Under the pieces are notes generated by a model that was given only the letters and a program-made list of their open reading frames with translations, ran no database searches and was not told where the DNA came from. This document shows, one piece after another, positions 54,203 to 64,000 of a stretch of DNA of 64,000 nt; the first letter of the stretch is position 1, and each line of letters opens with the position of its first letter. Location: assembly GCA_963281255.1 (NCBI GenBank), contig OY725496.1, positions 2,356,001 through 2,420,000 on the forward strand, in the 5' to 3' direction. Source of the DNA: Aphrocallistes beatrix (lineage: Eukaryota; Porifera; Hexactinellida; Sceptrulophora; Aphrocallistidae). A program made the translations under genes and the position numbers.

Positions 54203-54565
54203 ACAGATACTGTAATTTGATTTCAAATTCATATTCTACAAATTTGAATTATTCAGGTTAGATGCCTTCTATTGATTTATTCATTTCCAAGGTTAAGATT
54301 CATCAAACGGTACACTTTCTGCCCCCAACTCGCCATCATGACTAATGGTAATGAAGTGACATAGATTGATAATAATTCAACTTATGAATGAATATAGCAA
54401 TGAAGGCTTCAAACCTGAGTAATTCGAATGTGTAGAATATGAATTTGAAATCGAAATTACAGTATCTGCTACAGTTTGATAACATTTCTCTTCATGAATA
54501 TGCCCACTTTATAACTACTTATGATGGAAATTAGTAAAATTTCTAATACTTTTGTCAGGTTAGAG
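54203..54565. mobile_element. Tc1-type MITE, left terminus lost
   Basis: The right end TACTTTTGTCAGGTTAGAG followed by TA is Tc1-like. Arms 54203-54256 and 54421-54472 pair (TACAGATACTGTAATTTGAT against its inverse) and contain the TTCAAATTCATATTCTAC motif shared with the MITEs at 4270 and 8767. The left terminus is not found; the neighbouring MITE arm ends at that point. Confidence 0.75.
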
Positions 54566-54708
54566 TATAGACATCCTCCAAAACATAACGAAGCAGAATT
54601 GTCTCTCCAACAAAATGACCGAATTATAATTTAACAAAAGTAACTTTCTACACAGTTGTTTGTTACTTTCAATGCAAAAGAAAACAAACAATTGTGTAAC
54701 TTTAGACT

Positions 54709-55332
54709 TTAAAAATACCGCCCGCAAAAAACTTTCGATTTCGCTTGCAGCATATGTTAAAAAGAGAGATAGACGATGTTAAGCGTGAGCACTTGTCACC
54801 CCAAAAGATATTAACTACTGCAAAACCGTTTGAGGTCCGTTTTTCGCTAGCACATCACCGGCGTATTTCGGGGGCTAGAGAGTTTTCTTTCTGCCAGAAC
54901 CTTTCCCATAAATAGTCATAACTTACGAACCAATAGTCGGATCTGAACACTATTTTTTCCAAATGATCAGAATAATATTTCGGGTCCAGTTATCACTGGA
55001 TTTCTGGTATTAAACCTGCAATCCCCCGAATATTATTGTAAGGTATTATCTTTAAGATCCCTTTGAACTGATTTTAAGTGGCCAAAACATTGTTTGAGTT
55101 CCAAATACTTAAAAATTATTAAATAAGTAAAAACCAACTGATAAATGCGTCAAAACGATCCAATTATTTTCAGTTTTTGTCGCTTTAAATATTGGGGGTA
55201 AAATCATAAAAATCAATAGCAACTGTCTAATTAGTATGGTTAGTGCGTGTATCATTCAGTAATATAATGAAAAATCAACGATAAATTTTTTAGCGTTTTT
55301 TTCACGTTAGGAAAAGTATTTCGAGGGTGGTA
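54709..55332 (+). mobile_element. TTAA-1 deletion derivative, about 620 bp
   Basis: Left end ATACCGCCCGCAAAAAACTT, right end TTTCGAGGGTGGTATCC. The first 180 bp follow the TTAA-1 left end (GCATATGTTAAAAAGAGAGA, CGCTAGCACATC) and the rest follows its right 450 bp, with the middle missing. It is the most diverged copy. Confidence 0.82.
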
Positions 55333-55334
55333 TC

Positions 55335-55808
55335 CCCCCAACTGGAGTGGTTTGTTTATATTTATTGTTTTAAAATCATGAGACGGGGATATCTTATTCC
55401 TTCATTTATTTACATTTTGAATTTTCATGAATTATGCTAAAGAAAAAACAGAATTCAAGGATGTTTTTAGACAATAATCCCCTAAAATAATGCATGAAGC
55501 AAGATTACTATATGTTAAGAATGGTTATAATGAAACCTAGAATAGGGTCTTTGTGTATAAATCAAACAGCTGAACATGCATATAAGCAATAAAAAAATAC
55601 AGCTTGCGCACTTTTGGGGTCAAGAAAAGGTCTAACATGTAAGCATGTATTAAATGCACATACTAGCTTTCCTTCTAAAGGCCTATAAAGATACAACACT
55701 AAATACGTATGTATATACATACCACTGGTAGTTTGAACCAATGTTCCTGTTAAGTAAATTGAAATCGCATTTATCACGTCTAATCATAAACAATTACGAG
55801 TTATAACT
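55335..55808. other. No recognisable feature
   Basis: AT-rich DNA; a 71-codon minus frame at 55562-55777 has no family features. Confidence 0.35.
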
Positions 55809-55809
55809 A

Positions 55810-56045
55810 ACAAGCGCGGTTAACTTGCTTGCGCTGCGCGGCTGTTGGACACTTTGTGTCCGCCAGAGGCGCCCTTTAGGCGCATAAGCTCATATCAATT
55901 AATTATAAGGTGGATGACATCTTTAAATACGTCTGTCTTACTGTTATAATCGATATCACTCGAAAAATACCCAAATTTGTTAATTTGTCAATTTTTTTTG
56001 ATGCGTATTGATGTCGTCATAACAAAATGATGAATCATCATTTTT
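55810..56045 (+). repeat. GCH fragment (5' part)
   Basis: ACAAGCGCGGTTAACTTGC head with hairpin 2 TTGGACAC-TTT-GTGTCCGCC and hairpin 3 GGCGCCCTTTAGGCGC, then the body to TGATGAATCATCATTTTTCG. It abuts the 3' side of the hAT remnant and may have displaced that element's end. Confidence 0.87.
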
Positions 56046-56159
56046 CGAGTAGATGTAGGTCGTGTGTTAAACTCGAATCAGATAGTGGGCCAATTTCATA
56101 ACCCCAGCTCTTCCCCGGGCCATTATAGAAATGAATAAATTTTAACAACTAATAAATCA

Positions 56160-57815
56160 ACTTTTCACTTTTGTACGCTTATTTGGCAGTGTTTCTCTTT
56201 CACGAGCTCATCTAGATTTGGTGTGATGGTACGAAATCGCTAGTCGAAGGGAGGAATCCAGATAACCATCTGTAATTCGTGATCGAAGTTTTGACTTGGT
56301 TATTTACATCAAAGAAAATAGTGCTTGAAATTGCCGATGCTTCAATCCCTTTGATCGAATATCATTACAATCCTTACAATAGTATCCGTTACATGAGTCA
56401 TCCCCAGAGCACTTCCAGGTGGATGATACAATGAACACTGATAACATCTTGCTTGGAGTGAACTCGATGATATATTTCTTGATAACAGCTGCTGCGCTTT
56501 TCTCTTTTCCCATCATCGCTGGTCCTCCATCTGTCGTGATACCTGCTAGTTTCTTCCATAATACATTGAGAATTCTCTTAGCAACCACTTTTACAACAGC
56601 TTCAGCCACATCAATACCCCTGGTACAATCATTAAGGCCAGCTAGTCAAAGAAAATCTTCATGGATTTCAAAGTAGTCGGTTATCCCACGTACGAAAATG
56701 GAGAGTTGAGTAGTTAAGTAGTTGAGTAGTGCCTGTAATGTCATCACTCTCATTTAAAGCAAACGAGAAAAAGACAAACTTCGCTGCTTTTTCTGATAAT
56801 TGCACTGCAATGTTTTTCCCATGTCCTCGATCCTCGAAGCCACAGTATTCCTGATAAGTCTAACCATCTCAAAAGTGTTCTTTTCGCGGGAACAAGAATC
56901 GCCACTGAATCTTTGATACAGTCCTTGATAAAATCTCCATTAGAGAATGGTCTTGAATGATGGGCGATTTTCCGCGAAATTACATTACTAGTCTTGACAC
57001 TGGGCTGGTTATCCTGAATAGCAGGGCTGTATCAACTCATTTTGAGTTGGCAAAATCAACTCATTTTTCTGAATGAGTTGAATGAGTTGGTAGTGGTCAA
57101 ATGAATGAGTTGAATGAGTTGATAGCTCACTGAAATGAGTTGGTTCCAAACAACTCATTCAAAATGAGTTGATTGAACCAACTCATTCAAAATGAGTTGG
57201 TTCAACCAACTCATTTAAGAAATGAGTTGGTTCCAACCAACTCATCTTACGTTATTAATCAACCATATGCATTGCCTTAGCAATGAAGATTATTTGTAAA
57301 TGAATGAGTTGAATGAATTGAATGAGTTGAATGAGTTGAATGAGTTGTTGAATGAATTGAATGAGTTGAATGAATTGAATGAATTGAATGAGTTGGTTGC
57401 ATAAAGCTGGATGAATTGAATGAGTTGAATGAGTTGGTTACATCCAAATGAATGAGTTGAATGAGTTGGTACAATATAAATGAATGAGTTGGTGCCTAGA
57501 AAATGAGTTTTTTTACCAACTCAAAATGAGTTGATACAGCCCTGCTGAATAGATTTCCTAAAAACACCATGTTGCTTCAGCAAACAATCACGTAATTTGG
57601 CAACGCAATTTTCCAGTCAATTGTCCATACTCGACCTTGTGATAGGATTCATATTTCCGCTTCAGGTTGTAATCTTTCATCACTCCCAAAACCTCTTGGC
57701 AGATCAGGCAAGTAGGCTTCCCATTAGATTCAACAAACAAATACTTTAAGATACATTCCTCTCGAAAATAACGACTATCCTCTTTTCGTTTATTTGCTTT
57801 CGGCAAATTAGTCAT
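56160..57815 (-). pseudogene. hAT transposase (GTF2IRD2/ZBED-like), broken
   Basis: The N-terminus MTNLPKANKRKEDSRYFREE leads into a BED-type zinc finger region (CLICQEVLGVMKDYNLKRKY). After the MITE come QDNQPSVKTSNVISRKIAHH, KNIAVQLSEKAAKFVFFSFA, RGIDVAEAVVKVVAKRIL, LAGITTDGGPAMMGKEKSA (first catalytic Asp region of hAT), and finally SKLRSRITDGYLDSSLRLAI with LDELVKEKHCQIS, the C-terminal dimerisation end (about 56170-56290). A large part of the middle is missing, and frame changes occur near 56830 and 56670. The protein family moves hAT elements and has been domesticated as GTF2IRD2 and ZBED genes in vertebrates; this copy is dead. Confidence 0.85.
57022..57544. mobile_element. hAT-type MITE made of AATGAGTTG repeats, 523 bp
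   Basis: Ends CAGGGCTGTATCAACTCATT and AATGAGTTGATACAGCCCTG pair exactly, within an exact 8-bp target duplication CTGAATAG (57014-57021, 57545-57552). Most of the interior is AATGAGTTG or its complement, so the terminal motif has multiplied inward. It interrupts the hAT transposase above. Confidence 0.95.
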
Positions 57816-58047
57816 TCGTACATAATGTATTGAAGGATGAGGAGATAGAAAAATGTTTTTGAATTATTTAAGCAATTATTCTGATATTTATTTTTGACGC
57901 TCTTAGAGAATGTTATAGTATGTTAGCAAAACAATGAAAAATATAAAAGTGAATCACATTAACATCTATCAAAACTAGCTAGGTTTCATTAATAAATGAT
58001 AATTGAATAGATGATATCATATTCCAGATATTTTTTCGAAACTGGCT

Positions 58048-58095
58048 GAAGGGCCACCTCTGAGCAACCTGCGGGCCACCAGTTGGACACGCCTG
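58048..58095. mobile_element. hAT terminus, probably the 5' end of the transposase element at 56160-57815
   Basis: GGGCCACCAGTTGGACACGCCTG is, reversed, a typical hAT start (CAGGCGTGTCCAACTGG). It lies 230 bp upstream of the transposase start in the right orientation. The opposite terminus was not found and may have been lost where the GCH fragment sits. Confidence 0.65.
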
Positions 58096-58096
58096 A

Positions 58097-58352
58097 TGTA
58101 AGTCAACTCCTGTAACTCTATGCAATAATAAAGTGGGATGGCAATTTTGCAAATCACCGACAAGGAAGTAAATTATTCCCAATATATGGCATTATCCTTA
58201 CTATTGAAACTCGTTTAATGTTTTTACATTAAACGAGTTTTAATAGTAAGGATAATGCCATATGTAGGGGATAATTTACTTCCTTGTCGGTGATTTGCAA
58301 AATTGCCATCCCACTTTATTATTGCATAGCAGTTACAAGGAGTTGACCTACG
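58097..58352. repeat. Near-perfect palindrome, arms about 124 bp, 6-nt loop
   Basis: The left arm ends GAAACTCGTTTAATG (58220), the loop TTTTTA follows, and the right arm begins CATTAAACGAG (58227). Arms agree at well over 90 percent through ACCGACAAGGAAGTAAATTA and GGATGGCAATTTTGCAAATC to AGTCAACTCCTGTAAC. At the centre both arms carry the GCH outer terminal repeat (CCTTACTATT.AAACTCG). Confidence 0.93.
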
Positions 58353-58488
58353 TCTACTTGTAATCAGATCATATATATTAGATTGCCATACTAATACATA
58401 TTTCGAAGGATACCATTCGATTGCAGTTGAATTCAACTCAATCACACCCATATTTTCTGAGCTTCACGAGATCGTAATACTTGACATT

Positions 58489-59553
58489 TTGCTACTAGCT
58501 AATTTTATAGCTTCAAAGGAATCAGATTTCATTATCCGGTTTGCTCCTAAAGCGATATTTGAACAGCTGGTTATTGTATGTCCAGATAGTCACCTTTTGT
58601 ATCCGAGGGTATGTGATTGGGCAGCTCGAATCCGAGGAGGAAGCCTATCTGTTGAAGATGACCTTCGACCAGGCCCCGAATTTAAGGTTCGGACGGAAGA
58701 AAATATCGCTCGTATTAAGGCCATTGTTGATGAGCACTGTAGCATCAAAGAGATTGCTCATGAATCTGGGATATCAACGGGAAGTGTTGAGAGGATTCTA
58801 ACCATTGATCTTCAAATGCAAAAGGTTTGTGCATGTTGGATTCCTCATAAACTCACCGATTCTCAGCGATTGGCAAGTTTAAAAATGTCCAAAGAACTCT
58901 TAAAGGAGTATAGCAATGCAGACCCTAAGCGTCTTTACGAAATCTTTACTGCGGAAGAAACATGAAATAGCTATAATGAACCTGAAAGAAAATCGGCTAC
59001 ATGTACCTGGTTAGGAAAAAATGACGACGGATCAAGAAAACCCCCCTCCAAAAAAGCCATGGGCCGATAGGTTTGGACGGAAGGTATTGTACACAATTTT
59101 CTTTGATGCACATGGATCAGTGGCTCAAATATGCTTACCTAAAGGGCAAAAGAGTAACGGGGGAGTATTATGTCACTACCTGCCTTGTTGTAGTAGAACA
59201 GCACTATAAAGAGAGGCGCCCACGTACCATCTGTAAAGGTTTATGATTACTTCACTATAATGCAAGGCCATAACACTCAGCTTGTAAAGGATACGTTCGA
59301 GCCTTTGGGGGTCGTGGAGCTTCAGCATCCACCTTACAGTCCAGATCTCTCTCCATGTGACTTCTGGCTGTTCAACAACCTTAAATCGCATCTGTTTTGA
59401 AATTTTGAGACCAACCACCAGGTTGGAAGTGATATTTTCCAGTATCTCAAAGCAATCCCCAAAGAAGAGTACAAAAAGACTTTTCATAAGTAGTTGGAGC
59501 GGTGGGAACTCTATATTCAGTATAAGGGAGAATATTTTGAATATTTAATGTAG
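58489..59553 (+). pseudogene. Mariner-family transposase, decayed
   Basis: Landmarks in order: IRFAPKAIFEQLVIVCPDSH, VCDWAARIRGGSLSVEDDLR then PGPEF (linker), IKEIAHESGISTGSVERIL (helix-turn-helix), CACWIPHKLTDSQR (WVPHEL position), DPKRLYEIFTAEET (first catalytic region, Asp replaced), and VVELQHPPYSPDLSPCDFWL around the third Asp, ending WELYIQYKGEYFEYLM. The second Asp region reads YFTIMQGHNTQ, with the usual HDNA lost. Stops and frame changes lie between 58960 and 59215. No terminal repeats were found. Inactive. Confidence 0.83.
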
Positions 59554-59937
59554 TTTTGTCCTTTTAATTGTTGCTTAATAATTTTTGTATCTCTAATCCT
59601 GGAGCCCATGGGTAGCCCTTAGTACAAATACTAGATTTTGCATCGCTGGTAGATCAATTTGCTTCGCAAAATGTGACACCGGTTAAATTTCCCAGATATA
59701 TGATTAGGTGTGAAACGGCAAAACTCAAAAATTAAAAGCACTCAACCGAAACGAATGTGTCCAATGGATTCTCCATATATGACTCTCCATTCGTCAATAA
59801 TATATTGGACAATTTAGTAAATGCTGAGGAGACATCGGAGCATGATCGGATGAAACAAATTTGGCCCCTTGCTTATCGACTTTGCTCTGCTGGTATCCCC
59901 TCACATCTTTCTAGGCAGAATATGTTTTATAAAGTAA
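59554..59937. other. No recognised feature; one unassigned 68-codon frame
   Basis: The frame at 59757-59963 (MSNGFSIYDSPFVNNILDNL) has no family I recognise and runs into the foldback element, so its end is not original. Confidence 0.35.
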
Positions 59938-59944
59938 CATATAC

Positions 59945-60971
59945 CATAGCATACTGTACATAAAACCTCACAGTAACTTGACTAGGGATGCGGTAGAAGA
60001 TGGTTGGACTAATACATCAGCTGCCTTAAATCATGAACAAAGCACAATAGAGCTTAGGAATGTATTACCAGCATATACAAATATGGCGTCAAAGTACCCA
60101 TATTCACTGATAAAAATTAGATTAGTCACCATATGGTTGTGCAATAGGTTATATTTGTGACAAATTTGGTGATTTTCAGGCCGTTTAGGGGTACTTCTAA
60201 GTGTTTTTAGTATACAGTTTTTCACATAATTTTTTCATGGAATGCTGTTGCATTACAGTGTTGATATGAAAACGTATTTGGTCAGTTGGGGTTATATCTT
60301 GAAACTGCAATAGCTAGACATTAAAATGTAATTCCATTTGATAGCGAATATACTACTTCCTATTAAGCGATAATATAATTTCGACGTCTAAATTCAATGG
60401 TTTACGAGATATTCGACAAATTACCAAATGTGACCAATATGATAAATTGTCGAATATCTCATAAACCAATGAATTTAGACGTCGAAATTATATTATCGCT
60501 TAATAGGAAGTAGTATATTCGCTATCAAATGGAATTACATTTTAATGTCTAGCTATTGCAGTTTTCAAGATATAACCCCAACTGACCAAAATACGTTTTC
60601 ATATCAACACTGGAATGCAACAACATTCCATGAAAAAAATCAAAATTTTTCGTATTAACCCATTCACATCTCAGTTCTACGTTAAAAACTTTATATTAAA
60701 ACACTTAGAAGTGCCCTTAAACGACCTCTAAAAATCACTAAATTTGTCACATATATACCATTTTGAGCAACCACATGGTGACGAATCTAAATTCTAACAA
60801 CGGATATGGATACTTTGACACCATATTTATATATGCTGGTAATACATTCCTAAGCTCTATTGTGCTTTGTTAATTATTTAAGCCAGCTCATGTATTAGTT
60901 CAACCATCTTCTAACGCATCCCTAGTCCCAATCCGCAAGTTACTGTGAAGCCTTATATACAGTAGGCTATG
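59945..60971. mobile_element. Foldback element with P-like termini, 1027 bp
   Basis: Ends CATAGCATACTGTACATAA and (reverse complement) CATAGCCTACTGTATATAAG, duplicated 7-bp target CATATAC at 59938-59944 and 60972-60978. The arms (about 59945-60423 and 60443-60971) pair nearly along their whole length, with a loop of about 20 nt and some small indels. The outer 45 bp resemble the P-like transposon at 30899 (CATAGCATACT..., CCTCACAGT). It carries no transposase, so it would depend on another element's enzyme. Confidence 0.93.
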
Positions 60972-61259
60972 CATATACCACAAATGACTAATACAAATCA
61001 TAAAATGCAACAACTTACAATGAACTAATTACTATATTTTAAACTTTAATCCTTCTAAGTCAGATATTTTTATATATGGGCCGCTGGTCATTGGATTTTT
61101 GGATCTTTTGAATTCTCCCCAGACTTTTGAGAGGGCATTGTCGCCTAATTTGCTTAATATCTCAAAACTACCAAAATCGATCATCAAACATTCCTCACCG
61201 ACAAATGGTTACGAATTGATGTTTTCGACTCTACTACTAGGCCGAGTACATAGTATTAT

Positions 61260-64000
61260 CAGTGGTGAATTAAGTGGGGGCGGAAGGGGAGGTCGCCCGG
61301 GCCCGAGCTTAAAGCCCATACAAAGCTGTAATATTTGTATTGAGAAATTTGTTTTAATATATTGTTTGAGTAGTGAAGCAATAATAATGATAAGGGTAAA
61401 TAATTTTGAACAGTGAAGCAATAACAATACGATTAATAGACAGCACACCTTTAAAAGAAACAAGCTCAGTCCTGATCTACTTTTACATTGAATTTTTTGA
61501 GTCCAAATACTATATTCTCCACTTCTCAGTAAAGACCTTCGCGAAGAGCAACAGAAACAAGAAATGTCTAAACTTCCTAAACTAGACACATTCTTTAACT
61601 TACAATCACAACCCCAAGAATTACCAACTGAAGACTATGAGCTTTCTACTTTAACATCTTCCTTTGTACCTCTTGGCAATTCATTTATATCTAATTCAAA
61701 CGAATTACTTGCAGTAGTGGACTCCTGTTTTATCGAGTCAGAGTATCAAGTTCCGAGGTTGTAGAAGAGCAACACGCTTTAACTCAGAAAGAAATACAAC
61801 TTGTGAATGACATCGGGTTGTGGGACGATATATCAGAAGATATACGAAATCGTTGGATAGCAAAAGGTAGTGAAGATTGTAGAAATTCTTCCAAAATTCT
61901 GGCATGATTCATGGAAATGAAGGATATCACCGATACTGCTCTAAGTCTTCTTCACACTAATTAATCCTTTGACAGGAGTCTGCAGAACGTATATGGCTCT
62001 GTTACTCGCCCACAAGAGGGAAAGTATTCTGCTTCGCTTGTAAGCTCCTATCACGAATAACTAGTTCATTCACCCAAGGATTTAATGACTGGAAGCATGC
62101 TGACGAGAGAATTACTTACTTTACTTTTGTCATATCACCCAGGAGTTTGAAAACAAACGACAGTATTGACGCAAAGTGATAGAGCGTGCAGTATCTGTAA
62201 TAACATTGCTTTGCGAACGGGAGACGAAGTCATTGGGTCTCCAAGTAATGGTAATTATCTAGGAGTGATGGAAGTCTTTGAAAATGCGATTCATTCCTTG
62301 ATTAACACATCACCATGTTCGTTAACAAAGGAAGGGACCATACTTTATACTTGGCATCAACCATTTGCGAGGAATTGATTAGTTTAATGGGCAGTAAGGT
62401 TCTTGATATAATTATCGAAGAACTAAAATCTGCGAAGTTTTATTTAGTGTCTGTCGATTCGACACCCGATGTTACACACTCAGATCAACTGACATCTATT
62501 GTCTGCTATGTCCTACCGACTGGGCCTAAGGAAAGATTTCTGAGGTTTTTACCGATGATCGGTCATACTGGACAAGTGATAGCAGAAATGATACAAGCAT
62601 TCTAGAAAAATATGGAATCCACATTAATAATTGGCATGGCCAATCATATGATAACGTATCAAATATGAGTGGAAAATATATTGGCCAAACTATCATCAAA
62701 CAGCAGAGTCAATATGCGACATTTACACCATGTGCAGCTCATTCCCTCAATCTTGTGGGGAAAAGTTCCGCTAAATGTAGCCCGGTGGTTGTAAGATTAT
62801 TTGACATTATACAAAAGTTAACCATTTTTTTCCAACATCTACTACGTATTCGATGGCGACTCTTTGTGAAAAACTTAAGCTCCTAAGCTTGTCTGTAGTA
62901 AAGCGGCTTTCTGATACTGGTCCGCGAGATATGAAGCAGCGGAAGCCCTGCACAAAGGATACAATGCTTTATGTGAGTTATTACTATCTTTGGCGTCTGA
63001 TTTTGAACATAAGGTTGACTGTCGAAATGAAGCAAGTTCGATCCTTAAAAAACTTGGCGAATTAGATTTCGTCATTCTTCTTGTTTTTTGGAAAACAGTT
63101 TTAGAGCGCTTCCATCAAACTAATCTCTCCTTTCAATCAAGCACTTCAAATCTCAATGTCATGGTATCGCTACTCGAGTCCATTGTTGGATTTATTGAAA
63201 CTCAGAGAACCGAATTTGAACATTTTTATAAGCGGGGTATTATTCTGTGTGGACATAACCAGTACAACTCAGTGCTTAAGCGAGTCAGAGTGCCCAACCG
63301 TCGTTATGTTGATGTAGATGACGAAAGATGAAAATCGCAATATGTCGCCAATGGATAAGTTCAGACAAGACGAGTTTCAAGTTATCAATGATCAGTTGAT
63401 CAGTGACTTAAAATATCGCCTTGCAGCATATAAAGAAATCAGCTATACATTCGGATTCTTGTGAAACTACCATCTCTCTCTAATCAAATGATCAAACAAG
63501 CTGCAGGAAACATTACATGCTCATATCCCAACGACCTGGAACCTACGAATGAGAGTGAGCTTATTCAATTTACCAGATTGATCAGATTTTCGGTAGAGCT
63601 TCAAACAAGTGAAAAAAGTCAATAGAGCTGAAGATGTACCAATTCCTTCACACACAAAACCTCACACACGTTTTCTAACATAGAAATAGTTCTTCGAATA
63701 TATTTATCTCTGATAGATCAAATTGCAGTGGTGAGAGGTCTTTTTCGAAACTGAAACGTATCAAAAATTATATCAGAAATAGAATTGTACAAGATCGACT
63801 TAACAGTCTATCAATCATGAGTATTGAGAGTGATGCACTGAGACAACTAGACTTTTCACAGATAATTATAGATTTTAGTCATCTGAAGATTTTTTTTCTA
63901 TAAGTAATACATGAATAATTACGTAATTAAAATAATAAAATAATAATCTTGAATCTACGTACAATAGTTTTTATAGCACAAGAGATTAATGGTAATGAAT
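61260..64000 (+). mobile_element. hAT transposon (ZMYM1-like), right end beyond window
   Basis: The left end CAGTGGTGAATTAAGTGGGG with GGTCGCCCGGGCCC behind it is typical for hAT elements carrying ZMYM1-type proteins. A broken transposase gene follows at 61564-63903. The right terminus was not found before the window ends. Confidence 0.75.
61564..63903 (+). pseudogene. hAT transposase of the ZMYM1/DUF4371 type, broken
   Basis: It starts MSKLPKLDTFFNLQSQPQEL. Parts in order: a TTF-type zinc finger remnant (PQEGKYSASL.., SSFTQGFNDWKHADERITYF at about 62070-62120), the DUF4371 core (LMGSKVLDIIIEELKSAKFY then LVSVDSTPDVTHSDQLTSIV, with the first catalytic Asp; GPKERFLRFLPMIGHTGQVI; NMSGKYIGQTIIKQQSQ; CAAHSLNLVG with the RNase H-like CxxH motif), and the C-terminal dimerisation part (CSGERSFSKLKRIKNYIRNR, IVQDRLNSLSIMSIESDAL) ending near 63903. 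Several stops and frame changes break the frame (for example near 61760, 61905, 62375 and 62600). The order of domains is complete, so decay began after a full-length insertion. Confidence 0.85.

Noticed and set aside
2885-56045. GC-rich heads as tRNA or SINE promoters
   Set aside because: I looked for A-box and B-box patterns and cloverleaf pairing and saw none; the folds are simple hairpins.

Overview
The window looks like AT-rich arthropod-type nuclear DNA that is almost wholly mobile elements. The mix is Tc1/mariner, mariner, pogo-type, P-type and hAT DNA transposons, many MITEs, and gypsy-type integrase fossils. No bacterial operons, tRNA or rRNA genes were seen. A parasitic crustacean such as a sea louse would fit, but that is a guess from the transposon mix and base composition, not a demonstrated assignment. 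The only good host-gene candidate is one terminal exon at 1590-2732, opened by a consensus 3' splice site.

Two undescribed-looking repeat families run through the window. I call the first GCH (GC-head repeat). It begins ACAAGCGCGCTTCGCTTGC and carries a GC-rich head of about 90 nt predicted to fold into two or three hairpins. It ends in TTCAATCAATTCGTTACAG, often next to (TA)n and an outer terminal repeat TCCTTACTATTAAAACTCG. It has about a dozen copies, including a long variant with internal ~125-bp tandem repeats. I call the second TTAA-1. It is a non-coding element of about 1.9 kb with termini GGATACCGCCCTCGAAAAA and TTAA target duplications. One copy has inserted into another in opposite orientation (12103-15985), and a third full copy lies at 28429-30332.

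Layout. 1-5400: MITEs, the host exon, one GCH copy. 5400-12100: two diverged copies of one exon-like segment, TTAA-1 and GCH fragments, Tc1-type MITEs, a decayed Tc1. 12100-17700: the nested TTAA-1 pair and an inverted long GCH copy. 17990-26060: fossils with retroviral-type integrase domains on both strands, an unidentified minus-strand protein remnant, a broken OTU-domain remnant, and a Tc1 that itself holds a hAT MITE. 27200-30600: TTAA-1 copies and MITEs. 30705-38790: a gypsy fossil with LTRs and a 4-bp target duplication. Its 5' LTR is split by a 4.6-kb P-like transposon, which holds a Tc1 element, which holds a GCH copy. 38800-45900: MITEs, an apparently intact mariner (41079-42385), an integrase fossil. 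46400-54600: a GCH cluster, a tandem-repeat element, and an apparently intact Tc1-like transposon (52069-53404) inside a GCH copy. 54700-64000: a deleted TTAA-1 copy, two hAT elements (GTF2IRD2/ZBED-like and ZMYM1-like), a decayed mariner, and two large palindromes. One palindrome shares its termini with the P-like transposon.

These pieces do not form a pathway. What the window mainly records is the order in which elements inserted into each other. The two intact transposases are the youngest-looking parts.
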